From positions 1-27,071 of IMG/VR virus record IMGVR_UViG_3300048912_000446: a stretch of DNA of 27,071 nucleotides; one strand, 5' to 3'. This stretch comes from a virus. The notes under the pieces were generated by a model. The model did not search any database and was not told the origin of the DNA. It saw nothing but the letters and a program-made list of their open reading frames with translations. Position numbers and translations under genes: made by a program. This document shows, piece by piece, positions 1 through 7,538 of the stretch (the first letter of the stretch is position 1; every line of letters begins with the position of its first letter).

Positions 1-954
1 CTCCTCCGCTGAGAGGCCTTGACCGCAAATCAAGAGGCATCTTGGGTCTTCGAAGCGAAGCTTCTTCTCTTGCAGCAAATAGCCTCTATTCCGCATGGTG
101 AATGTGACGTACCTTTCCGCCTGATTCCACGCATCGTTGAAGCCCGCCGCAAACTCACCCTCCCCCTTGAAGAGTGGGATGAATGGGTGCTTCAGCTCGA
201 TGATGTCATGACAGTCATCGTAGCAACGCACTGCAGTGAAGTCTGGAATCGCCGTGTCATCAAATGCCTGGTGCCGCACAAACTTAGAGTAAGTTTGACC
301 TAGCATCCACGGATGCTTTTCCAGGAGCTCCTGGTACTTGCTCTCTTCCTCGCACCGCTCCCGCAACAGCTGTTCCAGCCGAGCGACTCCCTGAGCCATG
401 TGCTCAGCGCGCGTCAACAACGAGGCACCGTTGGGCGCGCCGATTGGGAGGCCGAGAAGAAGGATCCTTTGCTGGGCGAGCACAGCCTCGAGAGGGTAGT
501 CCCTCGCCAGTTTGTCGGGGCCGAGTGGCGTCACATCGTAAAACAACGAACGCTTCCACCCAAACGAGCGAATAACAATCACTCCAGAGTCGGCTGGGAT
601 ATCGATCCCGAGTTCGACGGCGGAAATATCATCGATGTCCCGTACAAAGATTTCCTCCCCAGCCTCGATATCCCGATTTACCTTAACCTGCTCCCTTGGC
701 TGAAGCTCGTTTACGTAAGCAATTGCAGATAGATCTTGCGCGATCGTGATTACGATGTGGTCTATCTGCGAGGGGTCTGGTAGTCCGGGGATCTTCAAAA
801 ATATCGCGGCATGCAACTTTTCAAGTCGATCCATGAGCTGTGGATCCATCGGCCCGACCAATTCACGCTGGCACACCCAGCCATACTCCCCCGCGTCGGC
901 AGAGGTCACGGCGAAACCAGCGAATCGCTCCTGCAGCTTGAAATCGATTCTCAT
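1..954 (-). CDS. SduA-like (Shedu) anti-phage nuclease, DUF4263, 3'-truncated by window edge
   Basis: The reading frame is open from ATG at 954 to the left edge, giving 318 visible residues with no stop, so the C-terminus lies outside the window. The upstream AGGAAACTGA is a fair ribosome binding site. The first ~200 residues are a variable N-terminal region. After a helix (ELLEKHPWMLG, about 209-219) comes a PD-(D/E)xK core: IPDF with Asp238, IELK with Glu253 and Lys255, and a WNQAERY helix with Gln278. This order (helix, PDF, ExK, Q..xY) is that of DUF4263, the catalytic domain of the single-gene Shedu defence system, a DNA-cutting enzyme. The gene begins 46 bp after the AbiTii gene on the same strand, so the two are probably co-transcribed. 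Another PD-(D/E)xK family is the main alternative. The identification rests on motif recognition. Confidence 0.8.
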   Translation of the reverse strand, partial: MRIDFKLQERFAGFAVTSADAGEYGWVCQRELVGPMDPQLMDRLEKLHAAIFLKIPGLPDPSQIDHIVITIAQDLSAIAYVNELQPREQVKVNRDIEAGEEIFVRDIDDISAVELGIDIPADSGVIVIRSFGWKRSLFYDVTPLGPDKLARDYPLEAVLAQQRILLLGLPIGAPNGASLLTRAEHMAQGVARLEQLLRERCEEESKYQELLEKHPWMLGQTYSKFVRHQAFDDTAIPDFTAVRCYDDCHDIIELKHPFIPLFKGEGEFAAGFNDAWNQAERYVTFTMRNRGYLLQEKKLRFEDPRCLLICGQGLSAEE

Positions 955-1000
955 TTCAGTTTCCTAGGATTTATCCCGCAGTCCAACTGATGTTCGCGCG

Positions 1001-1963
1001 CTAATCAGTCATTGATTTTTTTATGAGTTCGGCGGCTACACTTGTGCCGATCTTAGTGGCAACGTCCAATCCCCATTTCCCGGCAGATTTCAAATGTTCG
1101 AGCATTTTTGGTCCGTCACCTGCCTTTGCCGCTTGTTCAGCTTTAGCTATATCGCTTACGGCAATGTCTTGTTCTACCTCAACAGCCTCCTTCTTCATCT
1201 GCTGGCGCAATTCTGAAAGCTCAGTCGCTAATTTCTGAAGGTCAATTGCGCCCTGCATCTGGTTCCAAATTTGATTAAAGGTCATGTCGTGCGCGTGGGC
1301 GCCAGGCCCTACCGCTCCCGCTTGACCGGTATTGTATGTGTCCATTCTGAACTCTCCTATTTGAATTGTCGGAGCGGCCTGCTCCATAAGCTTATGAATA
1401 TCCAGATTTAGATCTGAACCTTTACGCACCTCCTCGCGTGTGAAAGTCATGCCCTCTCCGAGTACGCCATCTTTTTCCAGTCTGAGCGTCCATTCAAGAA
1501 TGATGTTTCTTACCGTGTCAATGACGCCCTGATACTGCGCCCGGTGGAACTCTAGAGCGGGCGTTCCGCGGTAATGCAATGCTCTGGTAAGCATTCTTTC
1601 GGCGGATAGGTTATACGCTACAATGATTGAATCATTCTTATCATCACGTGTAGCCTCAAAGTGTGAAATTGGATGATCAAACCTGAACCTGGTTATCATT
1701 TCTACTTGGTCAGGGTCGAGGTTATACGTCATCAACCTAATCCATCCGTGCTGAGAGCTATAAGCAACCGGAAAACCTGACAGCTCGCGATAATCAGGAA
1801 TCTTGCTGCGATCCATATACCCGTTCAGCTCAGCATTGACCCACTCTTCGAATTCACCGAGGCCAAGTTTTCTGGCCACAACTAAAGCTTTGCGAAGAAG
1901 ATCGGTAAGGCGAACATCGGGCTGCAATGCGTCACGTTGCAATTCTAAAATCAACGAAGACAT
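1001..1963 (-). CDS. AbiTii-domain protein, probable defence component
   Basis: The product has 320 aa. I chose ATG 1963 because GAGGGGAAAGT precedes it; the frame stays open further upstream, but that extension runs through a hairpin and is low-complexity Arg-rich sequence. Residues 2-50 (LILELQRDAL...DLLRKALVVARKLGL...EEWVNAELNGY) match the start of the AbiTii domain, which appears to extend to about 190. A short Gly/His motif follows (GQAGAVGPGAHAHD, 213-226). Residues ~238-285 are a predicted coiled coil, and 290-316 form an amphipathic or hydrophobic helix. AbiTii domains are linked to abortive infection and predicted immune proteins, but the biochemical activity is unknown. It lies directly upstream of the Shedu-like nuclease, suggesting a two-gene unit in which it could sense, regulate or tether the nuclease. 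That role is inference. Confidence 0.8.
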   Translation of the reverse strand: MSSLILELQRDALQPDVRLTDLLRKALVVARKLGLGEFEEWVNAELNGYMDRSKIPDYRELSGFPVAYSSQHGWIRLMTYNLDPDQVEMITRFRFDHPISHFEATRDDKNDSIIVAYNLSAERMLTRALHYRGTPALEFHRAQYQGVIDTVRNIILEWTLRLEKDGVLGEGMTFTREEVRKGSDLNLDIHKLMEQAAPTIQIGEFRMDTYNTGQAGAVGPGAHAHDMTFNQIWNQMQGAIDLQKLATELSELRQQMKKEAVEVEQDIAVSDIAKAEQAAKAGDGPKMLEHLKSAGKWGLDVATKIGTSVAAELIKKSMTD

Positions 1964-2017
1964 ACTTTCCCCTCCTAAAACGGGACGGCATGTTACAACC
2001 TGAGTTCGTTGGCCGCC

Positions 2018-2032
2018 ATTGAAATTTTCAAT
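2018..2032. promoter_or_regulatory. 15-bp palindrome upstream of the AbiTii gene
   Basis: ATTGAAA-T-TTTCAAT is a perfect inverted repeat with a 1-nt centre, lying 54 bp upstream of the AbiTii start. Read on the minus strand it also contains a TTGAAA that could serve as a -35 element, but I see no good -10 at the right distance. It could be an operator. A chance AT-rich palindrome is possible. Confidence 0.3.
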
Positions 2033-2058
2033 TGATGAACCCCGGCGCCCTGGTGCGC

Positions 2059-2093
2059 GAGCGGAAACGCGCAAGGAAGGCGCGTTTCCGCTC
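2059..2093 (-). terminator. Strong hairpin, terminator-like, without U-tract
   Basis: Two perfect 14-bp arms, GAGCGGAAACGCGC at 2059-2072 and its complement at 2080-2093, enclose a 7-nt loop. The stem is GC-rich and very stable. It lies between the small ORF ending at 2106 and the AbiTii gene at 1963, where it would isolate the two defence genes from upstream transcription. Neither side has a T-run, so it may be a processing or attenuation structure instead of a classic intrinsic terminator. Confidence 0.5.
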
Positions 2094-2105
2094 AAATGCG
2101 CCCCC

Positions 2106-2291
2106 TCACACATCGTCCGTCCACGCCGGCGAGTCGTAAATCTGGCCGCCATAATTTCGATAAAGCCGCTGGTCCGAATGGTCGCGCCTAGTCGTCTCTT
2201 CGACGTAGCCAGGAAGCGCATAGAACGGCCCGCCCTCGCGATCAGTATCGAGCTTGACGATCGATCCCTCGCGCAGCAGGGTATTGACCAA
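2106..2291 (-). CDS. Small hypothetical protein, 61 aa
   Basis: The reading frame starts at TTG 2291 and has coding-like composition (GREGGPFYALPGY, NYGGQIYDSPAW). No ATG is in frame. A preceding 40-aa frame ends 4 nt upstream, and the two could be pieces of one frameshifted gene. I do not recognise the product. It could be a gene remnant left when the defence genes were inserted beside the phage module. Confidence 0.35.
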   Translation of the reverse strand: MVNTLLREGSIVKLDTDREGGPFYALPGYVEETTRRDHSDQRLYRNYGGQIYDSPAWTDDV

Positions 2292-2295
2292 TAGC

Positions 2296-2418
2296 CTAAA
2301 CCTCGAACGGCTTGCGCTTCAGGTCAACCGCCGGCTCTTCGACGCTGAAGAGCGATTGCCGCAGCTTGTCGAGAATGAGGGCTGCCAATTGTGAGACTGC
2401 GGTAGGTAGGTTTGACAT
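2296..2418 (-). CDS. Possible 40-aa ORF upstream of the 61-aa ORF
   Basis: ATG at 2418 opens 40 codons ending in TAG at 2296-2298. The peptide is helix-like (SQLAALILDKLRQSLF) with a basic end. No ribosome binding site is evident. It lies in a different frame from, and just ahead of, the 61-aa ORF, so the pair may be a single gene broken by a frameshift. No function can be given. Confidence 0.25.
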   Translation of the reverse strand: MSNLPTAVSQLAALILDKLRQSLFSVEEPAVDLKRKPFEV

Positions 2419-2450
2419 TATGCCATGCGTAAAAACTGCTGACCGCAGGC

Positions 2451-2909
2451 TCACGAAGAACCAACTCTGTTGTGTCGCCTAGATGTTTCCAGCATTTCAA
2501 GAAACTTTGGCAGATCGAATTCTAAGTTGGGAACAAAAAGTATGCTCTTCCCGAATTCGGTGTCGATATTCAATTCGAGTTTGACCCTGTATCTGGGTAG
2601 ATTTCCTCCACCGACAATTTCCTTAGCCAGGACAATGTTACTCAAGCGCACCTCAATGGTTTTGAGGTAATTGGACACATACAGAACATCACCTTCGATT
2701 CCGACCTTCTTTAAAGGGAGATTCGTCCACCAAAGCAAGCCAAGACCGATAGGCCAGATTATCAAAAACATTAGTAAAGCTTGGCGAGTCTCAGGCACAT
2801 TAAGCCTAATGAGCATCCTTGGCAATGTGTATAAACCCAGCCCGCCCCATACTGTCAAGCAAACCACCTTGTAGAAAAAGGTTAATGCTGAAGAGATACT
2901 TCTTCTCAT
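2451..2909 (-). CDS. Small membrane protein with two TM helices and a PH-like C-terminal domain
   Basis: The product has 152 aa from ATG 2909, chosen because GAGGAACAGG precedes it; a longer frame to 2963 lacks a ribosome binding site. Two hydrophobic helices (about residues 8-32 and 43-62, the latter LLMFLIIWPIGLGLLWW) are followed by a beta-rich soluble part (GIEGDVLYVSNYLKTIEVRLSNI, then RYRVKLELN and SILFVPNLEFD). This layout resembles bacterial PH / YcxB-like two-helix proteins, whose function is unknown. It is on the same strand as the defence genes but separated from them by the hairpin and about 490 bp. Membership of the island is possible but unproven. Confidence 0.6.
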   Translation of the reverse strand: MRRSISSALTFFYKVVCLTVWGGLGLYTLPRMLIRLNVPETRQALLMFLIIWPIGLGLLWWTNLPLKKVGIEGDVLYVSNYLKTIEVRLSNIVLAKEIVGGGNLPRYRVKLELNIDTEFGKSILFVPNLEFDLPKFLEMLETSRRHNRVGSS

Positions 2910-2963
2910 CCTGTTCCTCGTGTACCTTCGGCTTGTCAGATACTGTTGGCGAATGCGCATCAA

Positions 2964-3169
2964 GAACGCGAGAGATCACATCAAATGCGATGCTGCGCTA
3001 GAGATAGAGGCAGGCCCTCCGAAGCCGGCTTGCCGAAGCGTCACGCCATATCCATATCACGATCCACTGTATCGAAAAAGTCCGGCGCCGAACTTCTGCC
3101 CGACGCCGGGGAATATGCCGAACACCATGGCGAAAAAAATAAATCCCGCCGCCTGGGTATCTTCTCTTC
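2964..3169. other. Intergenic junction between defence genes and phage module
   Basis: About 200 bp separate the divergent membrane-protein gene and the portal gene. The only feature seen is a plus-strand frame open through this stretch and ending at 3189, whose last part (ATG 3115 or 3127; MAKKINPAAWVSSLRDRREK) overlaps the portal start by 20 nt. It could be a very small gene giving translational coupling to the portal, or the tail of a truncated upstream phage gene. No terminase fragment is recognisable. Confidence 0.3.
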
Positions 3170-4690
3170 GTGACCGAAGAGAAAAATAAGCCCAATTACA
3201 AATATGCGGACTACGGGGAGATGGCCTGCGATTGGGGGATCGTCGAAGACCTCTCCAAAGGCGCGCGCCACCTGCGAACGATGGGCACGAAATACCTGCC
3301 CGTCGAGCCGGCGGAGGATCGCGGCAAGGATTATCCGATCCGCCTCAGCCGTGCGCTGCTCTTCAACGCCTTTGAGCGCACGCTGAACGGCCTCGTCGGC
3401 ATGGTCTTCCGCAAAGAGCCGAAACTCGGCGCCGATGTGCCTGAAATCATTCGTGGCAGGGAAGCGACCGAGGGGCAATCGAAGATCGAAGGCTGGGCCG
3501 AAAATATTGATCTGCAGGGCGCGGCCTGGACGGTGTTCGCAAAGGAAGTCTTCACCGACGCAATGAAGCTCGGCCACGCATTTATCTATGTGGACATGCC
3601 TCCGAAACTCCCGCCGGGCGCGACGCTGGCCGATGAGCGAGCCGCGGGGCGCAGGCCTTATTGGGTGAGCTATCAAGCGAGTCAGGCGCTGAACTGGCGG
3701 TCACGTCCGGAGACACGCGTCGTCGCGCTCTCGAACGGCGAGACAATTCAGGTCCCGACCGGTCGCCGCGTGCTCGATCAGATCACCTTCGAGGAATGCG
3801 GTTACGAATCCGACGGCGAGTACGGCGAGAAAGAGGTTAAACGCTATCGCGTCCTGCGACCCGGTAGTTGGGAACTGTACCGCGAGACGAAGACAGAAAC
3901 CGGCAACGATTACGTTCTCGAAGCCTCAGGCGAATCCTCCCTCACTGAGATCCCGCTGGCCGTCATCAACGGTCGTAAGACCGGCCACCTTACCAGCAAA
4001 CCGCCACTGATCGACCTGGCGCTGATCAACATCGGCCACTACCAGAAATATTCCGACTACAGCGAGGGGTTGCGGATGTGTATCCCCCAGCTCTGTTTCA
4101 AGGGAATCGATCCGAATCAGTCTATACAGGTCATCGGCCACCACACTTTCCACGTCGTGCGGACCGACGGCGACGTCTGGTTTGCCGAGCCGACTGGAGC
4201 TGGGCTCGAACCGCAGCGCCAGGATCTGCAGGACCTCGAAGCTCAGATGGCGCGGCTCGGCCTGGCGATAATGTCGCCGAACGCGCCGCGGCCCGAGAAA
4301 ACGGCGACCGAGGTTTTCGCCAATCACGTCGAGACGGATTCGGACCTGGCGACGGCGGCGCGCAGCCTGAAGGACGGCTTGGAGTTGAGTCTCAAATTCA
4401 CGGCCCAATACGGAGACCCGAAAGCGACGAGCGGTGGCTCTGTTGAGGGACTTGAAATCGATCAACTCACGCTTACCGACCGGGAGATGGAGGTCTATGG
4501 CGGCATGCAGGCGGCGGGCCAGCTCAGCCTGGAAACATTCTGGGAGATCCTTGGCCGGGCCGGGCGGCTGCCGGAGAACTTCGATGCCAAGCTGGAGGCG
4601 CAGCGAGTACAGAAAGAGGCGCAGGCCAAGACGGACAACCTGATGAGGTCGCTTGATCGCAGCAGCCCACCTGAGGGCGACGACGAATAG
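3170..4690 (+). CDS. Phage portal protein (DUF4055 family)
   Basis: The product is 506 aa. It forms the dodecameric ring at one capsid vertex through which DNA is packaged and to which the neck attaches. The DUF4055 pattern is visible: an N-terminal Trp/Gly region (ACDWGIVEDLSKGARHL), the LLFNAFERTLNGLVGMVFRKEP helix, FIYVDMPP, and the HYQKYSDYSEGLRM segment before a P-rich core. The C-terminus is acidic and helical. The GTG at 3170 is the best start for family length but has no clear ribosome binding site, so translation may be coupled to the frame that overlaps it. It is the first gene of the structural operon. The terminase genes that usually precede a portal are absent; minus-strand defence genes occupy that position. 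Confidence 0.88.
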   Translation: MTEEKNKPNYKYADYGEMACDWGIVEDLSKGARHLRTMGTKYLPVEPAEDRGKDYPIRLSRALLFNAFERTLNGLVGMVFRKEPKLGADVPEIIRGREATEGQSKIEGWAENIDLQGAAWTVFAKEVFTDAMKLGHAFIYVDMPPKLPPGATLADERAAGRRPYWVSYQASQALNWRSRPETRVVALSNGETIQVPTGRRVLDQITFEECGYESDGEYGEKEVKRYRVLRPGSWELYRETKTETGNDYVLEASGESSLTEIPLAVINGRKTGHLTSKPPLIDLALINIGHYQKYSDYSEGLRMCIPQLCFKGIDPNQSIQVIGHHTFHVVRTDGDVWFAEPTGAGLEPQRQDLQDLEAQMARLGLAIMSPNAPRPEKTATEVFANHVETDSDLATAARSLKDGLELSLKFTAQYGDPKATSGGSVEGLEIDQLTLTDREMEVYGGMQAAGQLSLETFWEILGRAGRLPENFDAKLEAQRVQKEAQAKTDNLMRSLDRSSPPEGDDE

Positions 4691-4734
4691 TGCGTGAAAA
4701 AATAAATATTCGGCGCGTGTTACCAATAACCATC

Positions 4735-4751
4735 GCGGGCAGGACGCCCGC
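4735..4751. repeat. Short intergenic hairpin GCGGGC-AGGAC-GCCCGC
   Basis: A 6-bp perfect stem encloses a 5-nt loop between the portal and scaffold genes. I recall similar GCGGGC/GCCCGC intergenic elements as repeated in acidobacterial genomes; only one copy occurs here, so that is recollection, not shown. Confidence 0.35.
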
Positions 4752-4774
4752 CACTACCAACCGGGAGGGTTGAA

Positions 4775-5554
4775 ATGCCAGTTAAACAGGTTTTTGACAA
4801 TAAAGAGGACGCGCCGGAGTGGGTGCGTGAATCGCTGCTCGAACAGGATGGGAAATTCGTGTTCGAGGCTGAATTGCCGCACGAAGTCAAAGGACTGAAG
4901 AGCGCATTGGAGGCTGAGCGCAAAGCCAAAGCCGATTTCGAGAAGTCTCTGAAGGGGTTCGAGGGAATCGATCCTGAAGAGGCGCGCAAGCTGAAGGTTG
5001 AAGCCGAAAAAATCGAGTCCGACAAGCTCAAGCAAAAGGGAGATTGGGAGACGCGCGAGAAGCAGTTGAAAGACCAACTCGCCGCCGAACTCGCCAAGCG
5101 AGATCAGCACTTCCAGTCCGAATTGAAAACTCGTGAGGCTCGCATCACCACGCTGCAAGGCGCGCTCGAAAAGAGCCTGATCGAGGCGCAAGCGACCGCC
5201 GCAATCGCCGCCGCGAAGGGCGTGCCGGAATTGCTGCTGCCGCATGTGATACGCCAGGTCAAGATCATTGAAGAAAACGGCGATTTCGTTGTTCGTGTAC
5301 TGGATGCGCAAGGACAGCCGCGAATCGCCAACGTGAAGGGCGACCCCTTCACGATCGCCAATCTCGTCGAAGAATTGAAAGGCAACGCGGTCTTCGGACG
5401 CGCGTTCGAGGCGTCGGGGGCCGGAGGCTCGGGCGCAAACAATGGAAATAAAGGGAGCAGCGGCAGTAAGACGCTGCATCGCACCGCCTTCGATGCAATG
5501 GGGCCGGCGGAAAAAACGACCTTCCTCAAAGAGGGCGGAAAGGTAACGGATTGA
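4775..5554 (+). CDS. Capsid scaffolding protein
   Basis: The product has 259 aa with a strong GGAGGG 7 nt before the ATG. A long charged coiled coil occupies residues ~40-135 (many Lys/Glu/Ala heptads: KGLKSALEAERKAKADFEKS, EKQLKDQLAAELAKR). It is followed by a compact helical part (PELLLPHVIRQVKIIEENG) and a Gly/Ser-rich tail. Scaffolding proteins guide coat assembly and leave before packaging, and they typically sit between portal and coat genes as here. Sequence conservation is low in this class, so the call depends on the coiled coil and position. Confidence 0.82.
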   Translation: MPVKQVFDNKEDAPEWVRESLLEQDGKFVFEAELPHEVKGLKSALEAERKAKADFEKSLKGFEGIDPEEARKLKVEAEKIESDKLKQKGDWETREKQLKDQLAAELAKRDQHFQSELKTREARITTLQGALEKSLIEAQATAAIAAAKGVPELLLPHVIRQVKIIEENGDFVVRVLDAQGQPRIANVKGDPFTIANLVEELKGNAVFGRAFEASGAGGSGANNGNKGSSGSKTLHRTAFDAMGPAEKTTFLKEGGKVTD

Positions 5555-5607
5555 TTTATTCGAAGCGGCTGCGCTGAAAGAGTGGCCAATTCGATGAGGC
5601 ATAGAAT

Positions 5608-6756
5608 ATGGCAAATACTCTTACCGGACTAATTCCGGATCTGTACGAAGGGCTCGACGTCGTGTCGCGCGAACTGGTCGGCTTCATTCCCGCCGTCTCG
5701 CTGGACACGGGGGCGGAACGCGCGGCGGTGGGCCAGCAGGTGCGCGTTCCGATCACGCCCGCAGCGGCCGCCGAGAACATCACGCCCGGCCAACTGCCGC
5801 CGGACACGGGCGACCAGACGATCGACAATACGCCGATCACCATCACCAAATCTCGCGCCGTGCCCTTCCGGTGGACAGGAGAAGAGCAGCGGGGCGTCAA
5901 CACTGGGCCCGGTTATTCCAGCATTCGGGTGCAGCAAATATCCCAAGCCTTCCGGACGCTGTGTAACGAAGTCGAGGGCGACGTCGCTGCCACATATGTG
6001 AGGGCGTCGCGCGCATTCGGTACGGCGGGTACGGCGCCGTTCGCCGGGTCGCCCCCCACCATCAACGACGCGGCCAACGTCCGCAAAATCCTCGTGGACA
6101 ACGGGGCGCCCGAAGGCGACCTGCAACTCGTCATAGACACGGCCGCCGGGGTCAACCTTCGTAGCGTGCCCCAACTCAGCAAGGTCAACGAGGCGGGCGA
6201 CATCAGTTTCCTTCGGCAAGGCGTCCTCCTGCCGATATTCGGGATGTCTATACGCGAGAGCGCGCAGGTCAGGTTCCAGACCAAAGGCACTGGTACCGCC
6301 TACACCACCACGGCCGCGGGCTTCCCGGTCGGGACAACCAGCATCCCGCTGATTACTGGCACTGGCACTATTTTAGCCGGCGACGTGGTGACGTTCGCGG
6401 GCGACACCAACAAATACGTTGTCGCTACGGGCATAGCTGCGCCGGGAACAATCGTCCTCGCCAAACCTGGACTACTCGTCGCGATCCCCGCTGCCGCCAC
6501 CGCGGTCACGGTCGGAAACAACTTCCGGGCGAACCTGGCGTTCCATCGTTCCGCGCTGATCCTCGTCGCGCGTCCGCCGGCCCTGCCTGAAGAGGGCGAT
6601 ATGGCGGTGGATCGGATGCTGATCACCGACCCGCGCTCCGGTCTGACCTTCGAGGTGGCGAAGTATCTGCAATATCGCCGGGTGCGGTATGAGATCGCGC
6701 TTGCTTGGGGCTCGGCGAACATCAAGCCTGAGAACACTGCGATCCTGCTCGGGTAA
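5608..6756 (+). CDS. Major capsid protein, P22 coat family
   Basis: The product is 382 aa, in the family of the P22 gene 5 coat protein (HK97 fold). The N-terminus is characteristic: ANTLTGLIPDLYEGLDVVSRELVGFIPAVS, then VRVPITPAAAAENITPG, PPDTGDQTIDN, and SRAVPFRWTGEEQRGVNTGPG. Residues ~230-310 are a beta-rich insertion (TTSIPLITGTGTILAGDVVTF...) matching the place of the P22 insertion domain. It ends with the AKYLQYRRVRYEIALAWGSANIKPENTAILLG type of strand. GAGG lies about 9 nt upstream of the ATG. It assembles the icosahedral shell with the upstream scaffold. Confidence 0.93.
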   Translation: MANTLTGLIPDLYEGLDVVSRELVGFIPAVSLDTGAERAAVGQQVRVPITPAAAAENITPGQLPPDTGDQTIDNTPITITKSRAVPFRWTGEEQRGVNTGPGYSSIRVQQISQAFRTLCNEVEGDVAATYVRASRAFGTAGTAPFAGSPPTINDAANVRKILVDNGAPEGDLQLVIDTAAGVNLRSVPQLSKVNEAGDISFLRQGVLLPIFGMSIRESAQVRFQTKGTGTAYTTTAAGFPVGTTSIPLITGTGTILAGDVVTFAGDTNKYVVATGIAAPGTIVLAKPGLLVAIPAAATAVTVGNNFRANLAFHRSALILVARPPALPEEGDMAVDRMLITDPRSGLTFEVAKYLQYRRVRYEIALAWGSANIKPENTAILLG

Positions 6757-6812
6757 TACTCAATTGCGATGGGCGGGCTCTGTTTGCCGCCCATTCACAA
6801 CAGTGGAGACCT

Positions 6813-6998
6813 ATGACTTGCGAAACAGTCAATATCGTCAGCGAAGCCGCGCCCGGCGGGTATGTCGTAATCAACAAGTCGGACTTCGATCCGGGGATTC
6901 ACCAGCTCTATGAGCCGCCGGCGCCGAAACTGCCGAAACCTAAAGGCGACCAGAAACCGCCCGAAGGCTCGAAATCGAAAGGCGATTCCGAGAAGTAA
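6813..6998 (+). CDS. Small hypothetical virion-operon protein, 61 aa
   Basis: The gene lies between the coat and connector genes, with GTGGAG ahead of the ATG. The N-terminal half is compact (VNIVSEAAPGGYVVINKSDF) and the C-terminal half is a Pro/Lys/Gly-rich disordered tail. Short proteins of this kind after a coat gene are common; capsid decoration or connector stabilisation is possible, but I cannot assign a function. It ends 3 nt before the next gene. Confidence 0.65.
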   Translation: MTCETVNIVSEAAPGGYVVINKSDFDPGIHQLYEPPAPKLPKPKGDQKPPEGSKSKGDSEK

Positions 6999-7001
6999 TC
7001 A

Positions 7002-7538
7002 ATGCCGATCCCCGCGCTCGACACCACGATCGCCGGCGCAAGCGCCAACAGCTTCGTCACGCTCGAAGAGGCTGAAAGCTTCCTTGATGCGCGGCTGAAC
7101 GCCGACGCTTGGTCAAATGCGAACGCCGACGATAAGACTCGCGCGCTCCTGATGGCCGCGAATCGCCTCGAACGCGAGAACTGGCTTGGTAATCGCGTTT
7201 CGTCAACGCAGCGGCTGGCCTGGCCGCGGATTGACGTCGCAAAAGTTGATCCAGTTGGGGCGGGGTTCGGCGGATTCAGCAGCTATTCCTGGGGCTGGGG
7301 CTTCGGGGAAACTTACTTAACCACCGAAGTCCCTCAACCCGTCAAAGACGCTCAATGTGAGCTCGCTTTGGCCTATCTGGAGGGCTTCGACGAGAGCGGA
7401 GAAGACACGATCGATTCGTTTTCGCAGGATGGTGTCAGCGTGAAATTCCGCGCGTCGAAACCTGAAGGCGGATTGCCACCGCCGGTACAGCAGTTGATTG
7501 GCAGTCTGATCGGCGGGAACCGCCTGGTTCGAGCATGA
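7002..7538 (+). CDS. Head-tail connector / adaptor protein (DnaT-like gp6 type)
   Basis: The product has 178 aa. The N-terminal pattern ANSFVTLEEAESFLDARLNADAW, a helix with KTRALLMAANRLERENWLGNRVSSTQRLAWPR, and a C-terminal helix pair (VKDAQCELALAYLEG) match the small helical adaptor family often annotated as DnaT-like, which binds beneath the portal. Position after coat and before the stopper genes agrees. A Gly/aromatic loop (GFGGFSSYSWGWGFGE) is inserted in the middle and is unusual. The stop overlaps the next gene in an ATGA junction. Confidence 0.75.
   Translation: MPIPALDTTIAGASANSFVTLEEAESFLDARLNADAWSNANADDKTRALLMAANRLERENWLGNRVSSTQRLAWPRIDVAKVDPVGAGFGGFSSYSWGWGFGETYLTTEVPQPVKDAQCELALAYLEGFDESGEDTIDSFSQDGVSVKFRASKPEGGLPPPVQQLIGSLIGGNRLVRA

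Noticed and set aside
19-967. Three plus-strand ORFs
   Set aside because: They are shadows of the minus-strand SduA-like gene, whose frame is open throughout and carries the recognisable nuclease motifs.
1964-2221. N-terminal extension of the AbiTii gene
   Set aside because: It runs through the hairpin, is Arg-rich low-complexity sequence, and a strong ribosome binding site directly precedes ATG 1963.
3041-3676. 211-codon minus-strand ORF over the portal start
   Set aside because: It is antisense to the portal, whose sequence matches a known family; composition explains the long opposite frame.
3926-4726. 266-codon minus-strand ORF over the portal end
   Set aside because: It is the antisense shadow of the portal gene.
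4754-5614. 286-codon minus-strand ORF over the scaffold gene
   Set aside because: It is the antisense of a coiled-coil gene, which often gives long open frames; no motif or ribosome binding site.
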